Assembly (NCBI RefSeq): GCF_963675165.1 | Contig: NC_087388.1 | Coordinates: 3,911,047 to 3,975,046, forward strand | Direction of reading: 5' to 3' | DNA: 64,000 nucleotides | Source: Halichondria panicea | Lineage: Eukaryota; Porifera; Demospongiae; Suberitida; Halichondriidae | In this document: positions 23,001-34,600 of the stretch, one piece after another | Position numbering within the stretch: position 1 is the first letter of the stretch | Layout of the letters: each line of letters starts with the position of its first letter | Notes under the pieces: model-generated | Seen by the model: only the letters and a program-made list of their open reading frames with translations | Databases searched by the model: none | Told to the model about the DNA's origin: nothing | Position numbers and translations under genes: made by a program

Positions 23001-25264
23001 GTTAGCTATATAGCTCTGTGTCTGACTTTATGAAGAGTATTCTTTGTCTGTATATGTTATTCAGGATATAAATCGGGTAAAAATTCAGTTTAATGGGAAA
23101 CATTACGGGAATATTGTCCAATAAGTTTGCGCATGCGTAAGCAGTCAGTAGCAGGCCTAATTGTTTAGGCCTTGTGAAGGAGGCTATATTCAAAGCTGAC
23201 AACGATCACAACCTAAAGGCTAGTGATTAGACACTGTTTAGGAAGTTTCCACATGATTTAAAAGCCCTCAGGGCTTCCTCACTATGTTTGGGATTCTACA
23301 ACTGGCCCTTTGGGCTTCTAACGTAGAAACTTAAACAGTGTGTCTAACTAATACATAATTATAGCATTAAATACGCGCAGCAGGGGTATCAAGTGATTGG
23401 TGTGTGTGTGTCAGTGTGTGTCGGTATGTGTATGTGTGTGTGTGGACACAAAAGTGAGTTGTTTGAGCGAACTAGACACTTTCATGGACTGCTTTAACTG
23501 TTAATGAGACAGTGGTTGAGCCCAACCGCACGGGGTGCATGAATGAACATCCTATTATTGAAATAAGAAATTTGGGAGTAAACCAACATAGCTACATAAT
23601 TTTAGCACAAACAATAATTATTACATGATCGTAAACATAATTATAACTTACCGGTATTGATGACTATAATTGAAAACTTAGAAATTAATACTTTCAATGT
23701 GATGGTTCTGAGTAAACTTCCACACACTAAGTACATTCATAAAATACCTAGCTATTCGTTTCAGCTCTTTCTGGCTCAACCTAGCTCTCCTGCGTTCATA
23801 ATGATATTCACAGGCTGACCGCGGTCTGTAATAAAAATTATTTATGTACATAGTACATATGTACTTAAACACTTTTCTAATAAGGCAATGCGGCATTTAG
23901 GAAAACACACGAGATGTGATTCCTACATGCACATCCATGTAGAATTAGACACCCCCCTTCTGTAATCTGCTCCTGATGAATTCTATCTACCATAATTTGA
24001 TCTACTGAGCAAAGAATTGTTGTACTTGACTGCAACGGCATGTACATAACTTAAACAAATATTGTGACAGTATACACACCAGGGTGTCATACAGGATTAT
24101 TAAATAGGGGGAAATAAAGGCAAGCTTTGAAAGGGGGGGATAGTTGGGCGGAGTCCAACCAACTGTGGGGTTGGGCACCACTCCAATGTCAGTCCACTGC
24201 AGAAATTTGCAGCCCAATCAGATTGCGGAGTTCAAGTGCTGAAGGCGTGGCTCATTAATGAACGAGTCAGTAACTAGTAATTCTCTTAGTCAAATCAAAA
24301 ATGCAACAATAGTAGACAAGCCAGCTTGATCCAGGAACATGCCAGGTCAGTAGAGCTATAGTGGCATGCAAAAAAGTGACTCCTGCAGAGCATTCTAACT
24401 GAGCTTTGCGGTTACCGCCCACTTTGGATTAATGCGCTTAGCCACACCCTAAATCTAAGTACCAGTGAAACAACACCTGACATTGGAGTGGTGCGGTGCC
24501 CAACCCCACGCAGTTGGTTGGACTCCACCCAACTAGGGGGGGGGGGGGGAGATCTAAAATTCACCAGAAAAAGGTAGACTGTTATTTGCACACTAAACTT
24601 ACTATGGGTATACCGATGTTGTCAAAGATGGCCAATGCCTGTCTACCAATGATGTAGTTATTGTCTGTTCCTATAGCAGCTCTCATCAGTGCAAGCCCTC
24701 TAGAAAATCGCTTTCCTAGGTTGCTGACTGTCTTGTACAGGTTGAACAAAAACTAAAAAAAGTAAAAAGATAATTATCATTATATGCAACTATAGATATA
24801 ATTATAGATATAATTATAGTCTACATGCACTTCTTAGTTCTGAGCAATATAGCACGAGTTTGGGCTATAGCCTTGCCCCCTAGTCTAGGATAATGCATTT
24901 CGGTTTATTTAGCTAGATCTATAAAGATCTAAATCTAAAAGTAGGAAATGGGGAATTTGGTATGCTGCCCAGAACTTACCTCAACCACTCCATTTGAATT
25001 CCTTGAGTCAGATGGTAGAACTATAGGAGATAGCCTAATGTCGAGTTCTCCATTTACTTTCTCCAGAGCTAGCTGCACTGCTGCATACACAAACAGGTCA
25101 CAGCTCTGTGCATCTTCTTGGGTGCTGATGTTGCTAGTGTTTGGTAGACAGGGAAAGAACCCAGAGAACAGATCAGTTGGTTGGACTATGTCTTCCGAAC
25201 TTGTTGAAGTGTTTACTACCAAGGTTGTAAATAATAGAACCAAGAGTTCGAGTATGATTCTCAT
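14037..25264 (-). CDS. Class C GPCR, GABA-B-like ('receptor A')
   Basis: Sixteen exons join in frame: 25264-24980, 24752-24603, 19678-19517, 19349-19170, 19072-18902, 18837-18763, 18662-18543, 18493-18316, 18041-17859, 17800-17659, 17080-16930, 16678-16571, 16488-16360, 16291-15956, 15318-15175, 14108-14037; 861 residues. A signal peptide (about 1-21) precedes a periplasmic-binding-protein-like ligand domain (to about 440; SYGLYDDRVDGFPSFYRTIPS, RFDIRIIMGFFG). A Cys-bearing linker (about 380-500) follows, then seven membrane helices (about 505-790). The TM3 end (GYSLFLSGLVMKAFRLYRIY) and a following leucine-rich helix match GABA-B-type receptors. Exons 15-16 give a heptad-like tail (LLEQITELSDSLYE, then KEAAIRHLKAQKQVL), recalling the GABA-B coiled coil used for pairing. 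The ligand is unknown. If the last intron is retained the protein ends two codons after LYE. Intron 2 (4.9 kb) holds many repeats. Confidence 0.88.
14158..14526. mobile_element. MITE, CAGGGGCGTAGG ends, GTACG target duplication
   Basis: Begins CAGGGGCGTAGGCAGG and ends CCTCCCTACGCCCCTG, near-perfect inverted ends. GTACG occurs directly on both sides (14153-14157, 14527-14531), a 5-base target duplication. CAGGGGCG-type ends are common in hAT-like elements, whose duplications are usually longer, so the superfamily is open. It lies in the last intron of receptor A, about 50 bases from exon 16. A fragment of a similar element ends near 56230. Confidence 0.75.
15598..15803. mobile_element. MITE, CCGTATAGC family (receptor A intron 14)
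   Basis: Inverted ends of about 40 bases (CCGTATAGCTGGTAATTTTCG...; 3' arm CCGTATAGCGGGTAATTTTCG when reversed) with TA on both sides. The interior is 'ttcgtgg' rich. Confidence 0.8.
17241..17441. mobile_element. MITE, CCGTATAGC family (receptor A intron 10)
   Basis: The right end (cgaaaattacccgctatacgg) matches the family exactly; the left end (ccgtaagtacataattttca) is diverged. TA flanks both sides. About 201 bp, so similar in size to 15598-15803. Confidence 0.7.
20530..21345 (+). repeat. Composite dispersed repeat in receptor A intron 2
   Basis: Contains, inverted, the beginning of the unit seen at 8900 (on the minus strand it reads IMSPAEGLHFSAL), then blocks shared with 7630-7850: two adjacent versions of 'tttagtgaccctgttccat', 'tttattagacaaggagctttaaca', and two versions of the 'gctacc/tcatgctg(t/c)aaacgcag' block. 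It ends with 'cgcgcctcgggtaataag'. Internal duplication suggests nested or tandem insertion. Confidence 0.5.
21345..22252. repeat. Long imperfect inverted repeat, about 0.9 kb
   Basis: The left arm (about 21345-21490) carries 'agagtaagagtgttgaactgc', 'gctgtttgcatagaccttgc' and 'gcattaccacaaaacca'. The right arm (about 21960-22250) carries all three in reverse complement and order. The spacer contains a small hairpin (21586-21612, agagtagatgctttta tctactct). This looks like a foldback transposon with long arms. Confidence 0.6.
22470..22543. repeat. Short hairpin repeat
   Basis: CATGTTGTTCTGGACAACTG at the left pairs with its reverse complement at the right end (cagttaattgtccagaacaacatg), separated by a second partial copy of ttctggacaactgta. 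A 74-base near-palindrome. Confidence 0.6.
23387..23450. repeat. GT-rich microsatellite
   Basis: Imperfect GTGTGT tract with interruptions (tcagtgtgtgtcggtatgtg). It may be the inverted tail of a repeat that ends in ACAC, as other repeats here do. Confidence 0.6.
23678..23825 (-). other. Possible exon inside receptor A intron 2, unidentified
   Basis: After a good acceptor (tttttattacag) the minus strand stays open for 48 codons to a stop. The peptide is strongly basic and helix-like (YERRRARLSQKELKRIARYF). I do not recognise it, and no matching upstream exon was found. It is not needed for receptor A, whose exons 2 and 3 join in frame exactly as in receptor B. Confidence 0.2.
24130..24545. 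mobile_element. Foldback/MITE with arms of about 55 bases
   Basis: The left arm (about 24134-24190: tagttgggcggagtccaacc... cactccaatgtcag) pairs with the right arm (about 24477-24537) in reverse complement with a few differences. G-runs lie outside each arm. About 415 bp, in receptor A intron 2, 58 bases from exon 2. Confidence 0.7.
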
Positions 25265-25604
25265 TGTGCAGATAGCAATTTTTTTACATCAGCCTGATCA
25301 AGTTTTATAACTTCAGATTGACCGGCGGCACACTCTCAGGCAATGGATTTAGATTCTCTATTTGTCTCTGCAGCGTCCAGACTAATTAGCTAGATCGATT
25401 GCGATCTATAAGGCAATGTAGATCTCTAGCTAGCTCTAGCTCTATGAAGCACTAGATCTAGTTCATGTACGTACTGCATTTCTTTGTCCTTTTCTAGGTA
25501 AAGGGTGTCAGAGTACCCAGTATAATAATTAATTTTTGCTGGTACCAGGAGTGTATGAAGAGGAGTATAATTATATCCAACTACTGCAGAGATCTAGATC
25601 GTAC

Positions 25605-26431
25605 TACGGTGGCCCTGAGTGCTACTCCTAGTTGGGAGTTGGCAGTTGGTATAGTTGGCAGTTGGTAGTTGGTATGTACGTATGGTAGTTGGTATAGTTG
25701 GCAGTTCGTGACCTGCAACGAACTAATGCCAGGAATTATTCTACAAAACCTGTTTCTCTAAGCCTTCATTGATGGGGGAAAGCCCTACTTAATGTACATT
25801 GTATAGTGGACACAGTTAGTGCTCTGAGTGCTGTCTGAGGCCAGCAAAAACTACATCTTCTACGCCAGTTAGCAAATTTTGTATATAATTATAGATCTTT
25901 GCACTGCCTCTAATCTTTTAACTATAACTTTAATGGCCTCAATAGAATTAAAAGTGCCATGCAAAACCTGTTTCTATATTGCCCCGGCAATGCCCCCCCC
26001 CTCCCTACTGCATGGGATCCGGGAATATAGGTGCATGGGGATTAGACTTGAAATTACCTCCCTACCTAGATGTGTACATATATAATATGTAAAGATTAAT
26101 ATTGCCGTCTTAGGCCAGCTAGATATCTATTGGTGTCAGTATCATAATATAAAAGCAGGCTAATGTTGCAAAGTTTGAAGGTTACAAACTGCCAACTCCC
26201 AACTCCCAACTGCCAACTATACCAACTTCCAACTGCCAACTATACCAACTCCCAACTCCCAACTATACCAACTGCCAACTCCCAACTACCAACTCCCAAC
26301 TCCCAACTGCCAACTATACCAACTGCCAACTACGCATTTGAAGTATCAAGTAGCAACTGCGAACTACCAACTACGCATTTGAACTATCAAGTATGAACTA
26401 TCAACTCGGAGTAGCGCTCAGGGCCACCGTA
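25605..26431. mobile_element. Palindromic-ended element with CCAACT minisatellite
   Basis: Ends are inverted: TACGGTGGCCCTGAGTGCTA at the left, and its near reverse complement (ggagtagcgctcagggccaccgta) at the right. Inside each end are tandem units: (agttggcagttggtat)n at 25629-25705, and the complementary (ccaactcccaactgccaactatac)n at about 26195-26400. The minisatellite is therefore part of the inverted arms and could fold on itself. The element sits 340 bp upstream of the receptor A start codon. I see no convincing target duplication. Confidence 0.75.
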
Positions 26432-26432
26432 A

Positions 26433-26592
26433 CAATCAGATGGTAGATCAACAGGAGATATCCCAAGTTTTGTGCAATTTTCGAGTTCTTCATTTAGTTC
26501 TCCAGAGCTAGCTGCACTGCTGCATACACAAACAGGTCACAGCTCTATGCATCTTCTTGTGTGCGGATGTTGTTGGTGTTTGGTAGAAGCAA
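26433..26592 (-). pseudogene. Relic of a third receptor first exon
   Basis: This matches receptor A exon 1 (25011-25151) in the same orientation, including the identical run 'gctagctgcactgctgcata' and 'cacaaacaggtcacagctct'. Upstream and downstream exon parts are absent. It starts one or two bases beyond the palindromic element at 25605-26431. It is a leftover of another receptor copy, broken or captured next to the transposon. Confidence 0.75.
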
Positions 26593-27029
26593 GAGTGTGA
26601 CTGTCATTGCCATGCCATAGATCTAGATTACCAAATTAAATAAAATCTACCTATAGGCGTCTACTTTACTGGAACAAAACACAGGCTCTATATATATATA
26701 GGCAATTTTTTAGATCGATCAGGGGGGTCAAAAGGCTAGGTCTTAATCAGACTTTAATTGAATTCCACTGCACTAGCTTCCTCAGTGAGATGTCTATTGA
26801 AATTCCCTGCACACAGCCTAGAAAGCCTACTAAAAAGATATTTTTGGTAAACTGCATGTCTCAGTACCGATTAATCAGCAGAAAAATTGACCCTTTTCAA
26901 TATAACTCGATCTACTGCGTTCTGGCAAATCATGTGTATTTACCAGTATACTACTAAGGTTTTGCGATTTTATTGTTGCGAAATTCATTAATCGTTATAA
27001 CCACAATCAATGTGCTCTTTGCCAGAGAT
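26593..27029. other. Spacer between receptor relic and PARG-like gene
   Basis: No gene seen. It should contain the 3' end of the PARG-like transcript. A tatata run lies near 26692. Confidence 0.4.
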
Positions 27030-28337
27030 TCACAATGAAAATGAGCACATAATGCTATGAAAAACGTCACTAGAGCTTGCTTCTAATTGTGTAATGGCTG
27101 TATACAATTGTCCCACTGTTCTCTGTCTTCGATACAGCATTTTTGTAACTTCCATAAGCATTTCTAAAAATCTTTGTTTGGAAGAATTTTGTGTTTTCTG
27201 AGTGACATCGTGAAACACTAATCGCTTGTTCGCTTCACAAGCAGCCATGATTTGAATCAAAGACTTCACATACTTGTTTCCTCCAAAAGCACCGCATCCC
27301 CAATGCCCAGTTGCTATAGTGACCTGTTCTGTCCCCATGGAAACAAAACCACAGTAGGCCTTGTTTAATTCTCTCAAAAGCACATATTCTCTTAGCTCAA
27401 CAATACACTCTTCATCTAAACAGTCGATTTCCATTCCATCCATAGCTATAATGCACCGTAGGCTCCAGTTCTTCGGCTCACTCTGCACACCGATAAATTT
27501 AACATCTCTTCCAATTCCTTCGTACATGCCCACTTGTCTTGACCCTCTTATTAACAGCGTTTCGTTATCCAGCAATGTCGGAACAAGCAACATGACTACA
27601 CATGCCTCAGGGCTCATACCCATTTTTACTTCTTCTTGAGTCCCTGAGACTCCAAATCCAACATCTTTGTTGGCAAAGCTCACTTCAACATTGCAACCAG
27701 GTTCTGGGTGGAGACTGAGAGACGGGGTCAGAGTATCGTCAGTGAAACAGGAGGTAGACTTCTTCCAATCTGGAGGTGATTTAAGCACAGATCGTGTAAA
27801 GTGAACTTCTTCTTGTGGATTTGATGGCCTTCCTTGTGGATCAAGCTCTGCGAAGTAAGCTAGCAGGCATTTCAAATATTCTCTGGCTGGTCGTGAGTTG
27901 GTTGCAAACCATATTCCAAAAGTACACCAATGTTTGTTCCATATCGGAGTCTTCAGAGTACATAGAAACATATGAACAAGCAGACAAGCAATTTGCTCTC
28001 GAGTTAGTGAGATTGTTTTTGTCGTTCCTGGTGTCAGAATTTCCAATACTCCATTTGAAAACAATTCAGGCATTCGTAAGGCTGCTTTTATCATCACCGG
28101 AAAAGTACGCAGGGAAAATTTGTCTTGAAGCACAGATTTTAAAGTGGAAAACTCAAGATCATGTTCATTGTGACCTATTACGTCCAATAAATCCTCCAGT
28201 TGTCTCAAGGGCTTCTTTTGTAGGAGTGTTTCGATGAATACCCAGTGAGGCACTTGGGGCCTATCTGAGTACTGCTCACACACTGAAAACCTGTCCTCCA
28301 CAAAAGAGTTAGAATGAGAAGGAAGTTGATATACCAT
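27030..28337 (-). CDS. Poly(ADP-ribose) glycohydrolase-like protein, intronless
   Basis: One uninterrupted frame of 435 codons. Family landmarks of PARG are in order: SLTREQIACLLVHMFLCTL (about 110-128), FANKDVGFGVSGTQEEVKMG (221-240), RELNKAYCGF (322-331) and ATGHWGCGAFGGN (342-354). PARG removes poly(ADP-ribose) chains after DNA damage; the adjacent glutamates of the GGG...QEE signature do the chemistry. Here QEE is kept (234-236), but GGG is changed to VGFG and the loop to QEE is about three residues shorter than in animal PARGs, so activity is uncertain. Every neighbour is multi-exonic, so a retrocopy is likely (inference); no poly-A tail is obvious. The N-terminal regulatory region of long PARGs is absent. 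It shares receptor A's strand, between the two head-to-head receptors. Confidence 0.85.
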   Translation of the reverse strand: MVYQLPSHSNSFVEDRFSVCEQYSDRPQVPHWVFIETLLQKKPLRQLEDLLDVIGHNEHDLEFSTLKSVLQDKFSLRTFPVMIKAALRMPELFSNGVLEILTPGTTKTISLTREQIACLLVHMFLCTLKTPIWNKHWCTFGIWFATNSRPAREYLKCLLAYFAELDPQGRPSNPQEEVHFTRSVLKSPPDWKKSTSCFTDDTLTPSLSLHPEPGCNVEVSFANKDVGFGVSGTQEEVKMGMSPEACVVMLLVPTLLDNETLLIRGSRQVGMYEGIGRDVKFIGVQSEPKNWSLRCIIAMDGMEIDCLDEECIVELREYVLLRELNKAYCGFVSMGTEQVTIATGHWGCGAFGGNKYVKSLIQIMAACEANKRLVFHDVTQKTQNSSKQRFLEMLMEVTKMLYRRQRTVGQLYTAITQLEASSSDVFHSIMCSFSL

Positions 28338-28629
28338 GACAAGAATTAAAGGTCAAAAGAAAGTCAGTGAAGTAGAAGATCTTCGGAGACTAAGGTACTA
28401 GGTATACTGTTTACAGTCAGTTCCAGCATGGGCTGGGGTAGATGGGCGTGCCTGTCCACAGCCATAAAATGATTGTACAAGACGTCTTTGAAGTAGATCT
28501 AATTGCATACCAAGAGCTCGGGGATGCTTTAATATTAAAAGATGGGCGTGATGGAACTAGACTGTCTAAACATCACCCTACTAAACAACAAACAGCACAA
28601 GGTCTACCTCTACAAACCCAAGAAACGAA
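28338..28629. promoter_or_regulatory. Probable promoter region between PARG-like gene and receptor B
   Basis: The two start codons diverge and lie 292 bases apart, so both promoters must be here if the PARG-like gene is transcribed from its own start. I see no defined motif; assignment rests on position only. Confidence 0.4.
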
Positions 28630-31600
28630 ATGTCTGCTTGTTTGTGCCTACAATTCACAAAGCTTGCTGTATGCTGTGGACTTCTGTTGTCACTTGTTGT
28701 ACATATAGTCTGTACAAAAGAGAACAAGCCAACCAATCTGTTTGAGGCATTCTTCCCCTGTCTTCCTGGTCCTAACATCAGGACTCAGGAAAATGCGCAG
28801 AGCTGTGACCTGTTTACATATGCAGCAGTGCAGCTAGCTCTAGAGAGAGTAAATCAAAGCAGCATCAACCTTTCGTCAACAGAGACGGGAAATTCTATTG
28901 GATACGGCGATAGCTCTATTCAAGTGGTTGAGGTACGAATCTGTGTACAATCAGAATTATGCCTTGAGGTGATTGGTATATACACGGATATGTGGTGCAT
29001 AATTATGGGTCGAGTTGATGTTACAGATCTAGATGTACAGGTAGGCTGTGTTATTCATCACCGGTAAGCTTATGAGTAGGCATAATTATTAAAGTAGACG
29101 GATCATGTCAGATGTTCGGCACCAGATGTGGAAATGCCCACAAAATTAATAGCTAACTTGTTTTCCACGCACTATGAACCTCATTCGATTCGATGCCGTA
29201 TATTTAGTGTTTGATCATAATAGTTATAGTAAACTACCCTGCATGTACAGCATTCACTGAGTAGTTACTTAGCTAGTGAGCATCAGGAAATGATGCCAGA
29301 ACATGATGCCCATGCATCACTCAAAAAATGAAGCCATTCATGTCATATAAACAGCTTTCCATCCTTGTATATGGCTTATGTTGGTCATCACCATAGTTAT
29401 ATGCCCGGTACTAAAGTCTATTTGCCTTGAGTTTGGCCCTATAAATTGTGTTGTCATAACTTTCTCATTTCGTGTACCATTGGTTTCCTTGTTAAAAGCG
29501 CTAGAAGTGAACATTTTGGTGGAAGTCCCTGGCATAATTGTCCACCACATAAAAGCATAAATGAAGCCATACTTTAACCAAAGAGCTTCCGGAGCCAAAT
29601 TACTAAGTATAAACAATGCATGTGCCATTCATGCGATCATAATTACACATTCTGAGGTTGTTTTGTATATCATATGTGATCAATAATATACCGTGCATGC
29701 ATCATGTACATATTCATTTGTGATCACGTATAAGATTGCATATCTAGTACGGAAATTTGGCGACCCTCACCTTGATTCGCCAATTTGCAAAATTAATTCG
29801 TCGCAATTTACCCGCTATATATGATAATTATTACACTGCATTATACTAGCTATTACATCGTATTATTATGTGCTTTTACTAACGATGCAGGTGCTGTACA
29901 ACCTGTATGTAGAAGTCAATCGATTGGGAAAAGACTTTTCTGAGGGGATTAATGCGACTAAGGCAGCTATAGGGACTGATGACAACTACATTGTTGGCAG
30001 ACCGGTGGTCTCCCTTACTGGGAACATTGGGGTCCCTATTGTGAGTCAAGTACATTTTCTTTACTTATAATCTCTTGTGAAAAAAGCATTTACCGTATTT
30101 ACTTGATTAAACGCCCGGGCGTTTATTTCCTAGAAACATCTATAGAGGGGGCGTTTAAATGGATGGGCGCTTATTCGAAACGGGCGTTTATTGTTTTGTC
30201 TACTTCAAACTCTTGCTCATCAGCAGTTATTATGCTCTTTTTAGCTGCTGCCACAGCTCAGAACTTAATCTTAATTCATAGGAGTGGTGTTTCTCCCTCT
30301 GTGTCCTCTCTGCCATCATAAATAGTATCTATTTATTCTATTTTGCCATTGTTTCAGCTGGTTCCACGTGCTAATTCAGCTCCACCCACAGTGCCACGCC
30401 CCATATATATGGGTGATTATTTAAGAGGGGCGTTTATTGACAAAGGCAGCTTTTACCATGGGCGTTTAAACGAGATGGGCATTTAATCAAGTAAATACAG
30501 TATTTATGCGTGGGCCATGTAGTCATGACAACATTGCATATGTTTATTGATAAGGCATTTATCGTATCCATGTTGTATGCAATCAAGAGTTATAGATTCA
30601 TTTTTGATTCGCCACAATTTAAGCAGTGTACATAACTGTATAGCTAGTTTTCGTAGCTATAGTTTTCATACATCATACTTGCGCTGTGGTTGGTAAATTA
30701 GGATGTTTGTAATAGAGATAGCATGAGACCGAGTGTTTTATAGAAGATGGGTTAGGGTACGGGCACAAGTCGGAGCGTGAGTGCCAGTATAATTATTATA
30801 TTACATAAAACACGAGGATTCTCGAATTATGTGTTTTGTACCACAACAACCCCTTACCAAAATCATGCCGGCATTAATTCCACTTGGACTTTTGGCATCG
30901 ATCGTTTTTAATCATGGTTGATCTTTACCCACACTTTGAGTTTCTCTGCATGTAATTGGATTCTGCCTGCATGCATGTAATTATCATGATATAATGATGT
31001 GTGTATAAAAAGTATTGCTAATAGCCAGTAGTTTTATGTTATGTAGCTTCGACACCTCCACCGAGGCATCAGCACCCGTGGTGCTTTCATTAATTTTATT
31101 ATTCTAGTACACTTTTAGTAACTATTTTGATGTGGCTGTAACGTTTCCTAGGTTTCTTATGGACTTACTGACAATCGATTAAATGAATTTTCCAACTTTT
31201 ATCGGACACTTCCCTCCATTGACGCACTGAACTGGGCCAGGATTAAGTTACTGGATCAGTTTAAATGGTACCGAATTGGAATTTTGAGCTCTGCTGGATC
31301 TATCAATGCACATGTAAGTGAGCCAGTACGTACGTATCTGTAAAAGCGATAATCTAAAGAGGAGCCTTTCAACTGGCAACCACTTTGTTATAGGACTTGT
31401 GTATTTTAATACAGAAGTGCATCAGTTGTAATTATGTTGTCTGGGAAATGGCACTGCTGATGCTCTTTTGTATCAGATCACGTATAATTGTATCTGCAAT
31501 ACAATTTTTTTACAAAGCAAGTAGAGAACTTCAGAGACTACTTCGGCACTTTTGTGGAGAGATTTAACATTGAAGCAGAGCTGGCTATCGAGAGACTGAC

Positions 31601-34600
31601 CAATGAGCTGTCATCAGCCTTGCTGGATCTTCGCAAATTTGATATACGGATAATGTTAGGATTCTTTGGTCCCGAAGAGAGTAGACTGATCTTGTGTGAG
31701 GTGGGTTAGTCCGAATTGTATGGTAAAGTGAATTTAGAGTAAGTTCACAGATGCAATGATTGTCACCAGGAGTGTATGAAGAGGAATATCCAACTGTAGC
31801 AGTTGTAGTGTAAACCAGGTTACTGTATGAGTATGTCATACCACGTCACTATCAGACCGCATCTTAAGTGGGTGCGTATTATGATATCAGCATACACGCA
31901 TGTGGTTTGTACCTCCAGCCCTTTATTCATGGCTAACAGTTTACACAACTACAAGTGTTAGTGACGGATTCAGTCCGAGATGTAGAATGGAATGTGCGTG
32001 GGAGTCGCATACTCCTCTTCACACACTCCTGTTGTCACCTACATCTGTAATTAACTTGCTTTGTTTTGAATTGCTTATAATGTGCATCAGAATAATGTAC
32101 TTGTGAACATTGAAACATTGCGGTTCAGAAATTTAAACCATCATATGGTGGCCAGATATTCCATTCAGTTCCCCAGAAGTTTTCAATGCGTGTAATGTAC
32201 ACACTACTTACTTCTTTTTACATGTGTATAATTTGCATTTTGTGTGGACATAATTTTTGTATGATTCTCCCCCAAAAGTTCAAGTGAAAGACTAATTTAC
32301 AGCATTAATTATGGTACAGTAGAACCTCGATTTACCAGCCTTCAATTATCTGAGAAAATGGGCCTGTCCCTTAAATAAAATTAATGCCTATGTGCAATTA
32401 ACACTGAGCTGTTACCATGGACACAGGCCTATTTATCTTTTGCGCATGCGCAGCCACCCATGTGCACTAAATTTCACCATGCAATTAAGTGGGTGGATCA
32501 AGCATGGTTTATCTGTTCGATTGTCTGGTATATTCAGTTATCCTGCCTGCCTCTGGAACCAAGGTGTCCGGATAATATTGATTGAGGTTCTACTGTACCT
32601 TAATTAATTCACATCCATGCACTTTGCAACAGGCTTCGTTTCTAAACCTGACAACTTCTGACCATGTTTGGATACTGCCATCATACTACAACCCTGACTG
32701 GTGGAAAGGGGGAGGGGCTGATTACCATAGTAACCAACAGACCCGGAACTGCACAGATGAAGATATGATGGACATTCTAAACTCTGTGATATTCATAGAC
32801 CCCGTCAAGTATCCACCAATGGTGAGAAAATGCACATTATACAAGTGTACTTATTATAATTATGCATGGCTGTTCATTATGTATTTCAGGGTACTACGCT
32901 GTCGGAATTTCTCCCAGCACTGTTGAAAAAGACAAGAGAATTATTCTCAGAACTTGATACAGAGGTAATTTTATTAGTATGTAAGTCATAGAGATCAAAG
33001 GGAACTATATGCCCATACATGCATGCATGCCATAATTATAACTATAGTATAGCTGTGAAACCCTGCTACCGTATACATGGCACGAAATTTTCAAGGGGCT
33101 TAATTTTTGCTGATTTCGTGGGTTAGCAATCCTACACGAAAATTAAGTCCACAAAAATGGTTCTTGAATTAGCTATAATGTGCAAAGATTAAAGGCGTGG
33201 CTTCCGGTAAGCAATCATTCCACGAACAGTGTGCAACGAAATACTTTTAGAGGCCATTCCACGAAATATAAGTGCCTCAAAAATTTCGCACTATACCGTA
33301 TTACACAAATCTTGCTCACTTCTAACCTAGCTCTTGTGCTGTGGGAGGGTTGAGAAGAGGAATGGTTAGCATGCATGGTCAGAGCATGCATCGTCCATGT
33401 CTCGGAGTGCGTCTATGAACGGTACTGGAGCAGTCAGTGGTTGCCTTGTATTTGGCAACCACAAAGCAACCGGAGTACTACCAAGAGTCCATAAGAGAGT
33501 ATAAGCCTTTCACTGGAAAGTAACCTAATTTCCTACTTGGTAACTGACCAATTTGAGCAACTGAAACCGACACTTGCCTCGAAGCGACAATAATGTTATT
33601 GCTAATTGTCATTATAGTTGATCACGCATTTCAGAAAGGAAGTCACATTATCTGAATAGCATGTGATGAGTCAATGCTTTGTTCGATACTCTCTCTCTTT
33701 TATGGAATCTTGGTGCTACTATATAATTATGCATGATGCCTACAATCAGTATAGTATGGTTGTCGGTACTAAAGGTTCCTTAAGAAATAGGAAAAGAGAA
33801 TCCAATTTATCTATAATCTCAGAGTGGCTTGATTAATGAGCTCTTCTATATATAGCAATAGAGCTCTACACTTTAGGTTGTACAAACACTATATAGCTGC
33901 ACTGCTGTATTGCTAGCTAGCCCTTTCTATGCAGAATTTGGGGTGGCAAAATCGTTTCATAGGAAATTACTGTTCTATACTTATTAACTCTCGTGCTACA
34001 TTAGAGCACTTGCTATTGGTAGCTGCAAGAGTGAGAAGATAGCTTCAAAAGCTGCAGCCAAATCAGTAGCAGCCAACTACAAACCCGTTATGCACCGCAA
34101 GCTCCGCCTCATGCTATAATATTATTATAATCGATGAGGTTCTTGAACTGCCACTCAGTCAATAATTCCTCCGGAGAGCACTTCCAACAATGCATTAACT
34201 CTATAGTACATAAGTTTTAGGTCATTATGTAGCATACAAGTATACACCACCTGCAGTATACTGAATAGTATGTTCAAATCGTATATAGAGATAGCTTGCA
34301 TACATCACATTTACTGTACGTATTTTCAATTTGCCCGTTTAACGTCTAGTGATTGTACAGGTGCCTCTGGAGCGGCTCCTCCAACACTCTCGTGCTGTAA
34401 GTGCCTACGACTCCACCCTCCTCCTGGCTCACAGTCTATCTGACGGAGAGATCAACAGAACAAGGTTGGATCATCTAATTGTAAGTTTTGTCTTTCTAGT
34501 CATACAATGTACATAGTTACCCTGACCATTTCCTGCACGTGTACGCTGTACAGGCATGCGAACTTTGTAGAACATTGCGGACTGATCCTCTATTGCGAGA

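Noticed and set aside
27361-28237. Plus-strand frames opposite the PARG-like gene
   Set aside because: The minus frame carries all PARG landmarks; these are shadows.
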